DNA from: Lichenostomus cassidix
Lineage: Eukaryota > Chordata > Aves > Passeriformes > Meliphagidae
Length of the DNA: 64,000 nucleotides
Assembly: GCA_008360975.2 (NCBI GenBank)
Contig: CM039181.1
Location: forward strand, 5,254,380 to 5,318,379
Direction of reading: 5' to 3'
Part shown: piece after piece, positions 21,901 to 35,712 of the stretch
How the letters are laid out: each line of letters opens with the position of its first letter
How positions within the stretch are numbered: the first letter of the stretch is position 1
Position numbers and translations under genes: made by a program
Notes under the pieces: generated by a model
What the model saw: the letters and a program-made list of their open reading frames with translations, nothing else
What the model was told of the DNA's origin: nothing
The model's database searches: none

Positions 21901-24525
21901 AGTAAGAGAGAAGAGTTTCTAGAGAATATAAAGACAGTTTTTTCTGAGGCAGTCCCTGAAACATGACCAGAAGACTCCTCATGGAAATCCCTTGAGTTTG
22001 TTAATCTTGGTCAAACTCGTTTCAGTCAATGCTCCTTCCACATTTCCTTCAGACTGGGATCATTCAGCACTGTCTGAAATAGGACAGGAGATAAATAAAT
22101 ATCTGTTCACACCTGCTTGCTGCTTTGGGAAAAGGTAGTCTGTAACAGCTTGCATCAAGTAAATCTAAAATATATGCCAGGAACTGGTTTTGTTAGTTTG
22201 CAAACACGTTACTTCAAAATGTGCAGCTGCAAGAGGGACAGGGATGGTTGAGCAGAAGAGCTTTTAGGGGACACAGTTTTGTCCATTCACACCACAGCAC
22301 TTTGTATTTAAATGGCCAGTGCACAGAAATTTTTGTTTTTCCATTGTGCTCTTACTTTGAGCTAAATGACAGCTGATGATCTGATCTGGAGGTTGAGCCT
22401 CAGTGCTCACAATTCCCAGGACTGTTTCTCCTTTAAAACTCTGTCATCCTCTTGAATTTCAAATCAAAGCATGATCTTTGGGAGACCATCAACTCATTTG
22501 GCATTGCTATAATAAGGTTTAGGTCCTGTGTGTGTTTTTGAAACATCAGGCAGAGTGATTATAAATAAAGTTGCTTTGATGACTCACTACAGTAACACCA
22601 GGGCTCGTCTATGAGGATGAGTCAGTGCACAAGGAAGATAAATGTGCACTTGATACAGAACAACTTCACCTTCTCTTTTCCAGCTGGACACCTGTTCTGA
22701 AATCCCAATGTCTGCACAGCTTTGCTTCAGCTTGCTTAGGACTGCAGATGTTCTCTGGGTGGAAGAAATGTGCTCCTCAGAGTCCAACATCTCTTTTGTA
22801 TTAATGGAAAAACTCTCAGAGGAGTTTAGAGCACCCTGGGACAGGAATGAGAGTGAGGAAGGACCATGAACAAGTGAGAGAAAGCTCTGAAAAATCCCAG
22901 CTTGCACCCCTAGTGTTGTCCAGCTCCTTTGGGAATGACCAGGAGGTGCAACCAAAAGTGTTGTAACACCTCAGTCCCTGTTGCAGAACTTTTTTTCCCA
23001 GCCAGTAGCAAATAAATTGAAAACCTACAAGGACTGCAGAATCTGCAGGGTCTGGAGGACTCGAAGCCTGACACTTTGGCAAGGTTTCCAGCTGTTTGTA
23101 TCCACTTTTCTCCATTCCCTCGGGTGGCAGAGGAGCCATTCAGATGCTGGCTGGGTCTCCATCCCGTTTGTGCAGCCTGTGGGTGGTTCCTCCTTGGCAG
23201 AAGGCAAACCCTCCTCGGATCCCAGGCGCATTCCTCGGGAGCCGACCGCTCCGATTCCCTGATTTATGATGGAAAAATAACCAAATCCCAAAGGGGGAGG
23301 GAGGGGAGATGAAGAAAAGGGGTTGGGGCCCTGTGGAATTAGGTCTGGGTTTATAGAAAATTTATGTTTTAATTAGGAAAACCCAGCAACTGGAAAGATT
23401 TTTATTGTAATGGTGGCTATTATAAATAGGTTTATACTTGGGGTGCATTCAAATTTTGTTTTGTAAGTCTGGCTTTACATAAGCCACTTTTAAAACTATC
23501 GGATTCTGTGACCTTTTTAAGGAAAAAAACCAGCAAACCATATTAAGTTCAAGTTGTACATACCCTCCCTGTTGGTAGAACAACATGAGTTGGGGGAATG
23601 TTTTCTTTACTGCTTGGCTTCTTGCAGCTGTAATGTTCTCATTCACAATGGAGAAGGCCAGAATTTTATTTTTTTTTTTTTCATGAAATCTGAGAGGTTG
23701 ATTAACCACAGCCAGAGGAGTGAGTTTTTCCCCAGGGTATGGAAGACCTACATTTAATCCTGTCCTTGAACTGAACCCAAAGCTCCCTGTTTTGGATGCC
23801 TACCACTGTCATTTCACACGTGGAGAGAGAACAGGATAGGATCTCTTGGGCTCAAGGGTAGTAACCAGAAATGCCAGTCCAGATTTAGAGTTTTCCAAGG
23901 AAAAAACAACCAAAACTGAGTGTTCCTGGAAAAAAAGAACTGGTTCCAGTTGGCATGAACGTTTTCTGCAAATTAAGAAAAAGCATTCAGTCAAAACCCT
24001 GGTGGATTTGCTCTTTGTTTTGTAGGTGTAATTGTGTAATTTTACACATTTTCCTGTGTCAAACTTGGTCATGACCGAATAGAACATGAGAAATTAGTAG
24101 ACAGGTTTGATTTAAAGGCCAGTGAGGGGATTGGTATAACTGGTTGAATGGATTTTACCCCTCTGATAGAGAGAGGAACTGAAAATGTTTCCACACATCC
24201 AAACAAGTGACTGCATCAGTTCTTCCCTGAGAACAGCTATACTGAATTTGTAGGAAATGAGGTCTGCTTGCTGGCCAGTGTTTTGTCAGAAAAGCTGTGG
24301 TCTGAGACCAAAACTTAGAGTGTTATTTCTTTTGAGTCTTAGAGTTCAGGGCTGCAGAAGAGCATGAGAGAGACCTGTGATCTATTTTCTTTATCCCTGA
24401 ATGAGATGTGATCAGCATCTGGCATATTCTTTTAATTCTCCTCTTCCACATTAGGACAATTTTGTATTTCTGTATTAACTCCTGTTCTACTAGCAAGGTT
24501 TCTTTTAAATAGTGTTTTCCTGCAG

Positions 24526-24647
24526 GTAGAAAGAGCATATGGAAAAGAGAAGCCCAGGTAGGAAGCTAATCTCATATTCCTGCTGTCTGTAAATAGAATT
24601 TGGACTGAAGGATCTCTGTGAGACTCATGGGAGTGCATGGAAAAGGG
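24526..24647 (+). pseudogene. Pseudo-exon: His exon, internally deleted
   Basis: It starts after TTTTCCTGCAG and begins GTAGAAAGAG, against GCAAAAAGAG in the intact exon. Its second half follows the intact sequence for CTGCCATCTGTGAGCAGAAC through ACTCATGGGA with scattered changes. CAG has become TAG, small indels shift the frame, and the bases encoding the HGT motif are missing. The donor GT is now GG. Confidence 0.82.
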
Positions 24648-24977
24648 ACAATGGGCTGGGTCTGCAACAAAATTACTGAAGGGTTTCCAGAGTGCAGGGA
24701 AAATGCTCTGCTTCCTACTGTATGTCTGTGATCCTTTAGACCTTTTGTAAGATGTAAAACAACAAAAATCAGTGATGAAAGCTGCTAGATCAGCCCCATC
24801 TGTGGATGCCTTAAAACAAACTCAAGCAGAAACACCTGGCAAGGATGGCTTTGGAGCTACCTGGGAAGGAAAGAGAAGAAGGTGCTTGTTGAGGAGCTGA
24901 CTGATAAAATGCTGATAACAGGTGGTTGTCCCTTTGGTTATGCATTTTCTCACCCATGTTTTTTTTCTGGTTCCTAG

Positions 24978-25244
24978 GAAGATGCTTTGCTAGAGATGCC
25001 AGTTGCTCTCATCAATGCTGTCCATCCAGCACAGATCACCACAGCATGTTTGCCAGTGAAGTTCTTGTTGGAGATTTTGTTCGGGGAAACCACAACTGCT
25101 GTTGCCTTCCAAGCAGACCTGAGAATTCAAACAGGCTTTTGAACAACTGTGTAGATGATGAAAAAAAATCCTTCCATCTTTGTCACTTTTGAGAAGCACC
25201 AGATTTACCTGGAAAATATCTTGGAGGATACACATCCATCCTGA
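24978..25244 (+). pseudogene. Pseudo-exon: ART C-terminal exon
   Basis: The acceptor TTCCTAG is intact. The reading frame keeps FARDAS, VLVGDFVRGN, SNRL and NCVDD, so homology to 11435-11715 is clear. Tyrosines 232, 239 and 243 of the intact protein are all Cys here. An extra base in the A run at 25161-25168 shifts the frame into a TGA at 25190-25192. Past that point the old frame is still legible as far as a TGA at 25242-25244, without a prenylation box. Confidence 0.9.
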
Positions 25245-28200
25245 TGAAGATGATGTCAGAGGTAACAATGTCTTGCCTGGAAATAACACTTCAAATTTCA
25301 CCTTTTTTGAACTCTATGTTGCATATAAGAACCTCATATCTGACATTCAGCTATACTGCAGCTGTTTCTCTTAAAGGCAGGAAACTACAACTTATGGAAT
25401 GGCTGAGTCCTCTAGGAGAGTTGTTTTCCTTCTAAACAGGCTGGTAGCAGTTAAATCACAATAAATAACATGACCATAACAACGTGGTGATGATTTGGAT
25501 ACAAGTGCAATATCAGTTTAAATGTGCATTGTGGTTAATTTCTAGAGCTAATTGCTTCCATGATAGTATGGTACACAAGTAGATGTTTTTTGGGACATAC
25601 TTGGGGAGATGAATATAGAAATGGGGAAAACGGAGTATAAAAAGCATGTTTGGGGGGTGACTCTCTGGAGTTGTTTTTCCACGGAGAGAAGATCATCAGC
25701 ATCTTGTCAGTGTAAGAAAAGTAGACAATAGGCTCTGAGCTGTTTTTGTCCTGTGGTTTGGCTGCGTTGGATTTTGTGGCGAGAAAAGGCTTTTAGATCA
25801 TATCCTGAAGGACTGTTACATCATGTTCCCTAATTTCTCTGCTGCTCCCATTTGGTTATCTTGCAATAAGAATCATAAGGGCTTCAATTCAGATGGGGGA
25901 AAAAAAAAATATTCCTGGATAACAAAGAAGCAAATGAGTCATTGGTATTCCTCAGTTTGCCTTGGCTATTGATTGTGTCTGAGGCCAGAATGATGAGACC
26001 CTTCTTCAAAAAACCCTTCCTGCAGCCCAGTCATATCACAAATCAAACCAACAGGAATGTCCTGCTCTTCTAGAAAGAGCAAAGTTTTTGTTTTGTCCAC
26101 TGCGTGGGATTTATGACTCTAATTGCTTTTGGTTCCTGCAGGTCTAGGTAAGCTCTCTGCAGGTTAGGTGAGGTTCATAGCAAATGCTCCAGTTTAATAT
26201 TGGGGTGTCATGTTGTGGTGCCCCTTTTAGCTTGGCAGTTCAAAAAATACCTTGGAAAAATTTAATTTCCCTTTGAAATATTTCTGGGAAAAGAAAAGAA
26301 CTTTAGGAACCAGAAAGCAAGGCAGAGAAGGAAAACCAGTGGCCTTTCTGTGGATTTCAGAATCCCCTTTTCACACTTTGAATTGTCTTAACTTTTCTTT
26401 GTAAAACGTGCCTTAATCCAGAGCCACACAATCAACAGTCCTCCAGGCATCTTTTCCAGTGAGGTAAAAGGCAGTTAAATTAAACTTAAGGTAGTTTAAT
26501 ATATCCCTTTTTAATTTCATTACTATTCACTGTCAAATACTCTGTTGTTTAAAACAGAATTGCAGCTCTGGTCTCCATATTTTTCTCTTGGAGGGAGTTA
26601 ACTGTTCAGGGTGAAACTAAGCTCCACTGATTGAGTTTTGTACCTTAGATTGAAACAGGAAAGAGCAACACAAAATCCCCTCAAACCTCTACCCTCTCCA
26701 AATTGCTGGCAGGTTAGAAAGCTGACTCAAATGTTGGGTTTGGGCCAGAAAGCTGACTCAGGTGGAACTGCTGAAGGTCAAAGCCTTTGCCAGGATGCCA
26801 CCTGCATGAACAGCACCGATTAGGTGTTCTGTCTTGTGTGAATTACTCAACTCATTTGCTGGTATTAAAATGTAGGTGTTGAGATGGCTATCGCTGATAC
26901 CACCAACAGGGAAACTGCTCTGAATGTGAAGGCTGGATCTGCAAAACTGAAATTTGCAGCAGCAAATGTCAGATCTTCAACAAGTTTTCAGGAAATAAGG
27001 AATCAAGTTTTTTTTTTTTAAGCTGAAATTGAATAGAAAAAATTCTCGTAAAGCAGCCAGAAGCATTTATTTGTGTGATTCCTTGACACTTCTTATTCAC
27101 ATCTGGTCCCCTCCAGAGCAGCTTGGAGACAGCAGACACCTAAATGTGAGCTGGGCTCTGAGGGACACCAAGCACATTCATTATTATGTCATTGTGGCTG
27201 TTTTATGGGTGTTTGTTTTGCCATCAGATGCTGTAACATGAGCACAAAACACCACCTGTTTTCAGAAGGTACAGGGTGTGCAAAGACAAGCACCTGAGAT
27301 AAGATAAGCAAGACAATCTAAATGTCAATATTTAGAAATGCATCTCCATCAAATACACCAAAATAATACTTCTCTCTGGAATGCACCCCTCGGTCTCTGC
27401 TGGTGTTCAGGTTGATTTATTGTTCAGAAACCCTTGAATATTCCACAGAACAGAGGCTGAGATCCAACTGACCATTGCAAGGAAGGAGTGCAGGGTCTGT
27501 ATAAACCCCAAATGCTTTTAATATACTGAGGACCTAATCATGCTTAGTTTTCTTTGGCACATACACAAAATTTTCTTCCTCATCACACTGGTTCCAGTAA
27601 GCCTCTCTGTCCTTGGTGTCAATATTCTCTGTACCCTGTTTATTTCTTGTACAGGTTACAAACTTCTTGTCTTCACACAACTTTTACTACATCATAGTTC
27701 TTATCAGAAGGAAAGGGAAGGATATTTTAACACATACTAAAAAAAAAAGTGTTGGTTTTATTTTTTTCAGATTTGCACATATTGCAAAAACCCTGCAATT
27801 CACTAAATTACTATGAGTTAATTCTAACCAATTTTTATTTTAATAAAGTCTGGAACTACTTTAGCTTAATAGTAGCATGCTATGAACACTAAGTACATAA
27901 GCACGTGAAATTCTTCAGCCCTGACAGGACAAAATACCTTTTGGCTGAAGAAACAGATCATTCAATTTTTAATTTTTTTCTCCCATTCTTCTTACCATAC
28001 TTTTAACAACACCCAGACCTTAACAAATGACAGAGACGAATATCTGTCCTTAAATAGCAGCAATTTCATCTGCCAAAGAAATTTGTTTTCTTGCCCTGCA
28101 TTGAGCCAGGAGCTGGCAATGCAAGGGCTGGGTGAGGAGAAGACACAACACAGAGAGACCCCCATTTATTGAGACTGGGGATTACCATCTGGTTTGCTGC

Positions 28201-29637
28201 TCCTGCTCCAAAATGAGTCCTAATAATAGTAGAGGGGGTGGTGTGTGCTCAAAACACAGAAAGAACACAACGTCCTTTCTCTAGCTGAGCAGGTCTTGCA
28301 ATTTTTACTTCTTTTTTAATAGCAGTTTAAAATACTCAATCCCTTTTTAGGAGGATGTACGTTCTCTGCCTCTTTAATTGCTCTTATTTTGCAAAGTTGA
28401 GTGAGAACAAGTCCTATGGCTTAGGTCACACTCATCTGGATATTATTTCCTAATGCTTCTGACAAACAAATTAGTGAGTGCCCCCCTAGTGAAAGAATTA
28501 ACGAGGATTCCCAGTTTGCTCTGCATTTCTTGAGCTAATGGCTCTGTTTGCTTTGGGTTTCTCAGCGTGGGCAAAGCCTTCAGAAGTGACACTACTGATC
28601 TGAATTCTGTGTGTCGTGGAGATGGCTTTGGCCACTTCTCTTGCCATTTTTCTCAGCTGCTTAGCAACTGTGACAATGGTTCATCAGCTCCTCGGTGGCT
28701 CTGAAGAGTTTTGAGGATTTTTTGTGGTTCATGCCTGCTGGCCATAGCAGACATACTGTAGTACCTGCTGGTCTTTCTGGCTGCAATGTGCTTTAAAAGC
28801 AAACAAGGGATTATCTTTGTGGTTCAAAAAGCCTGGAGTGCACTTCTTCTGTCTTCCATGGGCATGTTTTGGATTGTAGCATCTCAGCACAGTGCTCTTC
28901 CTTTTATTTTGGCTGCTCTGTAATCTCTAGAATCAGGCACTTTCTTTCCTCTCTCCCTCCCTTCCATTCACCATGGTTTTATTGCATATTAATTTTATTA
29001 GAGCAATTCTAAGATTTTATATGCAAGGATAGGTACTTTTCTTTCTGAGTAGTTTTGAATAAACTTGTATTTAGATAAGTACACATGAGATGTGAATGTT
29101 GGTACTTATCAACACGAACTTTTCTTCAAATGAAGATATTGGTTTGTGGTTTTATTACTGAAAAATACATTTACTGATACACTCTGAGCATTTTACATTT
29201 CTGTGTGAATGAACCTGAGAATACATGAAAATTTAGGATAAATCTTGAGATAAATTTTATCTGAGGTATAAGCCAGTGCATATTTCCTTTAAAACATAGA
29301 AGGCTGGATGAATATCCTTAGACAATTAAGGGGATTGTGACTTACATAGCCTGGGCTGGGAAACAGAAAGTTTCTGCTTATAGCTCAGGATGATCAAAGA
29401 CATATTATTTTCTTTTTTAATGAAATAGCTGAGGAAGGCAGACAGAAAACATCATCCTCTTTCTGTGCAGGTCCCCCTCAACCTCCCCAGGGTTTGCATC
29501 CTGGCAGCAGCAGGACAGAGTACACCAGGGGCTTGTCCTGCTGTAGTGTGGTTCATAGGAAGAGTAAGACAAAACAGACAACAATAATTGCAAAATATCC
29601 CAGCTCTGAAATGAGGCAAACTGCCAGAGAGCTCTTA

Positions 29638-29692
29638 TGCAAAAAAATGAAAAAAAAAGAAAAAAAAAAAAGAAAAAAAAAAAGAAAAAAAA
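29638..29692. repeat. (A)nG-rich simple repeat
   Basis: A runs of 7-12 bases separated by single T or G residues on the plus strand. It could be the old tail of a retroposed sequence, but I recognise no element upstream and no target-site duplication. Confidence 0.85.
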
Positions 29693-30639
29693 TCTGGAGA
29701 TTCAGCTCTCCCACATAAACAGCTTCCTTTCAGAGGAGAGTCCAGGGCAAACAGGCACACATTCATATACATTCTGCTCCTTGCTGCTCTTGCCCAGCAG
29801 CATTTAGATATCAGATATGTGCCACCCAATCACTGGCAGCATAATTTCTGTCATAGCCACCACCAAGCAGTGCAAGCTTGAAATTCAGCACAACTCAGGA
29901 CAAACTGTTTGGTTTGAGTAATTAGTTAACATTCCCCAGTTCTGTCTTCCCATGCAGGAGGAAAGGAATTGTTATCAGAAGGTGATGCCTGCCAGAACAC
30001 AGAGTGCCCTCTGACAAGCAGGACTTCAGCTCCATTAAACATCCCCACGCCCTGAGAACAGAAAACTCAATGTTCTGTATTCTTATGGCTTGGAACAAGC
30101 AAATATTTCCTCACAAGCTGTGCATTTCTAAAGTGATCTCTCTTGCACAACAGCACTGTGCATTCAGGCAGCTCACTCTAATTACCACTTTACAACATTT
30201 TGCATCTGCTTCTGTTAAGTCACTGAAGTTGTTAGCATGTTTCCTGGATTTGTTTTATTTTTAAATAGCTTGTTTCTGTGTCTGTCTGTCAACAGCTGCA
30301 CTCTTCATTAGATGCATTTTTAATACACTTATTTTCTACAGTGTGTCTTGATGCTGCTGTGTCTTGAGCTCAGCTCCAAACTGGAACCCACAGAAACCCT
30401 CTGTCCCTTAGGCTTGCAGGTCATCCCTAATTTCAGTTTTCCTTCCAGGCTCGTAGGATTTGTTCTTGAATAGCAAGCAATACAGTTTAAACCCTCGCAG
30501 AAGTTAGGATCCACAACTCTTAGTGGATTTTTCACAGGGTTTTCTCAGTGTGCCAAAGAGCCAGAAGCAGGCTGGAACATGTGGGTGAGATGTTTGAATC
30601 CTCAGAGTCAGCTGGTGTCACCCACTCCACCAAGGTGGG

Positions 30640-30951
30640 GTCAGGCTCTTCTCCTAGGTAATAATCCATAACACAGGAGGAAATGACCACAAGTTGCACC
30701 AGGGGGGCTTAAATTGAATATTGGGAAAAAAAAATTAAATTGAATATTAGGAAAAACCCTCACTGAAAGGGTTGTCAAGCACTGCAACAGGCAGCCTGGG
30801 GAAGTGGTGGAGTCACCATCCCTGCAGGCACTGAGGAGTTGTGCAGATGTGGCACTTGGGGACATGGCTGAGTGGTGCACTTGGCACTGCTGGTTGAACA
30901 GTTGGGCTCAGTGCTCTCAGAGGTTGTTTCCAACCTTAATGATTCTATTGT
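30640..30951 (+). mobile_element. CR1 LINE, 3'-end fragment
   Basis: The sequence follows the avian CR1 3' end as I know it: a CAAGTTGCACCAGGGGGG-type segment, TATTAGGAAAAACCCTCACT, AAAGGGTTGTCAAGCACTG, GGGAAGTGGTGGAGTCACCA, a GATGTGGCACTTGGGGACAT segment, and GTTTCCAACCTTAATGATTC near its end. It is strongly 5'-truncated, as most CR1 copies are, and carries no usable reverse transcriptase reading frame. Divergence is modest. A local 26-base-period duplication sits near 30709-30754. Confidence 0.93.
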
Positions 30952-33900
30952 GGATTCCATCCCATTTGTAGTAAAATATTACTTTTTAAATAAGTCCAAA
31001 AAACCCCAAAGAATAAAAGTATAGTACTTTAAAAAGTGCATTGCAAGTTTATTTTTACAGTTCCAAATTAAGTGCATTTTCCATGAAATGCTTCAATCAT
31101 TTTTAAAAATATCAGAGTTGTATCCAATGGAAAAAATGTTGTCTAATATATCTCTGAGGCAATATCTATTGAAAACACTCTACTGCAAGGTTTCTGATGC
31201 TTGTGCTCACAGACCTTGCCCCAGTTTCTTTCTGTGGTGCATCAGTGCATTTTCTTCAGTGTGAATTTATTAAATTTGGTGGGTTCTTTCCTTTCTAAGT
31301 TGTACCAGTGCTAATTTCAGATGGTGCTCCATTGCCACAGCCCTGGCCAGACTGGCACCAGTAACAGCAGCATGCTGAGACTGGTTGAGATGCTCAGGTG
31401 AGTGAGGACACCTGTAAACTCCATTATTCTTCTCCTGCTGCTTAAGAACACTCAAGTCATCAATTAAGCAATTAGATACATGTCAGTATTTGTTTGCTCT
31501 TATCTTCCTAATGCAGTACCTGGGCAGTACCAGTTTGGACAAAACTCAGGGATTAAATAGCTCAGGCGAAGAAGCTGCAGTTGGTGTGAGACAGTGAGGC
31601 TCCCTGATGTTGCTCTGTGTGGCTTTTATTGCTGACAGCAGCAGCCAGCACTGCCACAATGCTCTGAGCAGTGAGGCACAAGTAAAACTCCAGTGTTTTA
31701 CTCTATTTCATCATTTTCAGCCACGAGCAGGACGTGGGCACCTCAAATTTAAATGCATTTTCCCCCACAGCACTCATCTGGGTCAAAAGAGTGAGCCATT
31801 AGGGTTTTTTTGGTAAAGAATGACTTTGAGAGTGTTAAACAGCAAAGGTGTAGGTTGCCATGGATAGGTGGGATGTCCTCCTTTTCACGACCAGGGAGTG
31901 ACAAAGTCTGCCCTGGCAGGTGCTGTGTCAGGTAGGCTGAAATTTGCCATATCTCTGGGGCAGAGAGGGTTAAACCCCTTTGAACAAAGCCTTAATTCAT
32001 GTCTTTTCTTCCTCGAAGGGGATGAGAGAAAGAACCAAAAGTAAAACACAGCAGAAGCTGTTGTGAAACAAGCCTGTTGCTGTTCCCTGGGTTGGTTTCT
32101 CGAGGCTCTCTGGAGCAGCAGGACACTGCAGGGTGGCCACAGCCACTCTTCCCCCCTGGGCTCTCCCTGCCCTGCCAGTGCCAAGGACTAAAATTGTCTG
32201 GCTTCCTAGAAGAGGACGTGGTGCTGTGTGCCACAAAAAGTGCCTGCTGTGCAAAACCACAAGCTATTTGCCACTCCAAAGCAGAATCTTTAATAGAAGC
32301 TGTTCCTGCAGCAATTTGGGATGGCTGGACTCTTTTCTGTCAGCATATCGAGGGGCTGGAGGATGTCTCCCACCTCAGACAGGTGTTTGTCTGTGAAAAT
32401 GAACATTCTTTCCATTTTCAGCCAACAGCTGAAAAGTTAAAATAAGCAAATGCACGCAGGGAAAGAAGCTGATAATAAGTTTCTATGGCTCGTAGCAGTG
32501 TTGACAAATTTCACCACAGACAACGTGTCTATTGATTCTGGCAGCACTCCTTGACCATCAAGGAAGCAGTTATGGCAGAAATTTTTTGGCATTGATTTAT
32601 TGAGGGATGGTTGTTTAGTATTTGGACATCCAGAAGAGCAGGGGACTGCATTTCTTGAAGCTGGAGGAATGGTATGAAACTGCAAAGTGTTGCTCTCTCA
32701 TTGCCAATGTGTGCATCTTAGCATGCAGCTCCAGCAGCTTCTTGCAAGTGCACCAGAATGTGCTAAGTGAAAGCCAAGAAGGAGCTGTTAAATGTTTCAA
32801 ATGGTCCCAGGTATGACCACAAAAAAGAATTTGGAACACAGGGAGCTGTGGACTTTTATGCTTCCTTTTATATAGCTATATATATACGTATCATTGAGAG
32901 CTGTGAAATGAAATCACACTCCATTAGGCAAATTCTCTGAGAACACAGAGGAATATATATGTCTTTGAAAAAAATGTGTTTGTGAGATTGCTACGCCACA
33001 ACCTTTTAAATTACTTTTATTCTGAAAGTGCTAAACCCCATAAACTTGAAATGACACTTTTCAAAACAGGATTAGACCTTTTCAATCCAATTGCAACATG
33101 TTTTATTTGAATACACACACAGTGAAACATAAAATGATGACAACAATTATTCCTGGAAGGTATTAAAAAGTTGATCTGTATGCATAAATTGAATTATGGC
33201 TCTGGCAAAGGTGCACTATAAGCAAACAGACACAGTATAAACACTTCATACTCCTCTAACATCTACTGCCAAGGTCCTCTAATCATTTTAAATCAGTTCA
33301 GACTGTTGGTGTGAGATAGCCTGCCTGAACTCAATTACATATGCACAAAAATAAGATTACTAAAGAAACTGCCAAGAGGACAAAAGGGATTTCTTGAAAA
33401 ACTGAGCAAGGGAAGGCCAGGAGAGAGGGTAGTGAAGATGGCACCAGCTGCAGTCTCGAGGACTGGCTGTTCAAATTCCTGAGTGACACACAGAAACCAT
33501 GGGGGAACCCAGCTGCCAAGAACTCTAAAGGCATTTCAACAGCACATTTGTGAAGTGTAATTTTGCAAAAGACTTACAAAGTGACCACACTGGGCAGGTT
33601 TTCCTGGGATTAACAAAAGGCATGGTCTTGCCATGAAAACTGCTGCTCTGCCAGAGCTGATGTTCTGCTGCAAAATGTAGTTTTCCTCATGGAATAGATG
33701 TTATAGTGTTCCTTGGATATTAGTGTTGTTAAATAACAACAATAACCACAAGGAAGCAGCTCTCCAACATGGAAAATTTCAATATTTGCGCAGAGCAAGG
33801 CTTGCTGCAGTGAAAATGAAGGTGTTAGGACAGGAGGGGTGAAGCAGCCCAGGGACACAGGAGGGTATGGTTTGTTGCTATGCCAGCTGCAAGCCAGCGC

Positions 33901-35712
33901 TGAAAATTCACTGCCCATCCACAACTGTGTGCTTTTGGTAAGTAATAACAATTTAAAAAAAATAAAGGGAAGGTGTATCATGAAGTGGGGTCACCCTTTT
34001 TGACCCAGATGGGTGCTCTGGGGGTAAATGCATTCAGGACTGGGAGATGCATGAATCTTGCAGTAATGAGGAAAAACCAAACCCAGTGAGAATCTCCTGG
34101 ACTGTCAAAGCCTCTTTGCCTCTGCAAAAGTGACAGTGGCATGTAAATCAGTGTTGATCTTGCTGCAGCACTCAAGAGCTTGATCAGAGAAGAGGCAGCA
34201 TCACCCAAACATTGAATTTTAATAACACTGTGGTCAGTTTGTGAAGAATATGAACTAATACAACTTTTTACCTTCAGTCTGTACGAGGTTTACTGAGGAT
34301 GCACTGTCAAGGTCCAGAGTTGGGGAAGAGCTTTTAGCTACATTTTCTTTGTCTTTGGAGTCTTTCTCTCTAGGACAAACCATGTCCAGAGTGCCAGATT
34401 CATGAAAAAGAAGGAAGATCCTTGGAAAGCATGTGCAGATGCTCTGAACCAAGCTAAAAGGGGAGAGAAAGGACAGACAGCCTAGGCAGGTGATGAAGCA
34501 TGTGTTCCACAAACCCAGACTGCCTTGAGCTAAAGCAAACAAAGCAAGCTGGGGAAAGTTACAATGGTTTAGATTTCCTAAGTACAACAATTTTTATTTT
34601 ATTTTGAAACAATTTTCCCTTAAGGAATGTCCTTTCATTTTAAGTTGGAGAAGGCTGACAACTCCTCCTATGAAATTTTTTTCTTTTTCTGGAAAGAATT
34701 AATTTTTTTTAGCTAATCCAAAACATTCTTTTCCCCACTCATAGCCCACCTTTCAGTGAACATAACTTCCTCACCATTTCTGCCCAGTACTTTCTAGTTA
34801 TTTAGAAAAAAATTAGATTTTCCGTATTTGCTCTCTTATTATTTTTGCTGAATAACCTGATCTGATGTGACGGTTTGTATGCTTTAGAAATATAACTTTC
34901 TCAAGTGCTCAGATGAGATGGAAATGATACCTAACTTGAGCTGCTCAGTGCCAAAACACAGCACTGGAAGGAGAATGGGCAACTCATTGAGAACCCTCCC
35001 CCTGTGCTGGTAAGCTGTAGTTAAGTTCAAAATTCTTGGTAGAGCATGCACTCAGCTCAAAAATCTTCCCAAGGCCCTCAAGAAAACCTGTAGGTCTGTG
35101 GTAAAAGATCTGGCAGCTTTGTGTGTTATTAGATAAAGTGTTTTGTGCCAATGAGGACAATTCAGCTCTGCTACAGATTGCTGGGGAGGGAGGATCCCAT
35201 TCAGGAAAGTATTTCAACATAACCATGAAAATGGTATGGCTGCTTCATCTTGGGGTTGGATGTCCTTCTGTGGTCCTGTCTGGATTCTTCTCCATATTTT
35301 TTCTGTAGTTCTCAAAATATTTGTTGTTTGTTTTGTCCTGTCCTGCCATGACTTATCTGCAGTAATCACTTCTGAAGCAATTTTCCACCATTTCCTCTGA
35401 AACAGCATTCCCTGACTGTTAGCACTGTAAGCCTCTAACTGGAGGAGAAATCCAACAGCTGAAACATCACCTATCTAAGATATTTCCTCAGGTACAGGAA
35501 ATCCTCAGAAGTTGTAGGGACCCTGGGCATCTCCTGAAACTCTGACTTTCAGAGTTTAGCTGGATCATACCTTCACACATCCTCGTTGTAACCATCCCAA
35601 ATTACCCTGTGGGCCACATTAGCCATTCCTGGGAGCAAATCCATCCCAGCCATGCTCAAACCTGTCCCATTATCCTCACACAGCTTCTCCAAAATCTCAC
35701 AGGGATCAGCAG

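Larger units (their letters stand above)
17460..24525. other. Interior of the decayed copy, no exons recognised
   Basis: About 7 kb where counterparts of exons 8265, 9144 and 9935 would be expected. None could be recognised. It contains a C homopolymer, a GGGAA-type tract and unremarkable unique sequence. The matching span in the intact gene is only 3.6 kb, so this interval has grown by insertion or kept older introns. Confidence 0.5.
17339..25244 (+). pseudogene. Decayed tandem copy of the PARP12/ZC3HAV1-like gene
   Basis: Three pieces align in order with exons of the intact gene: 17339-17459 (WWE second half), 24526-24647 (His exon) and 24978-25244 (last exon). Defects seen directly: the AG acceptor of the first piece has become TC. 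The second piece is 30 bases shorter, has lost the HGT region, carries an in-frame TAG where the intact gene reads CAG, and its GT donor has become GG. The last piece has the triad Tyr changed to Cys, a frameshift in an eight-A run at 25161-25168, and no CaaX tail. I could not find counterparts of the other four exons. Same strand and order indicate a head-to-tail tandem duplication followed by loss of function. Confidence 0.85.
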
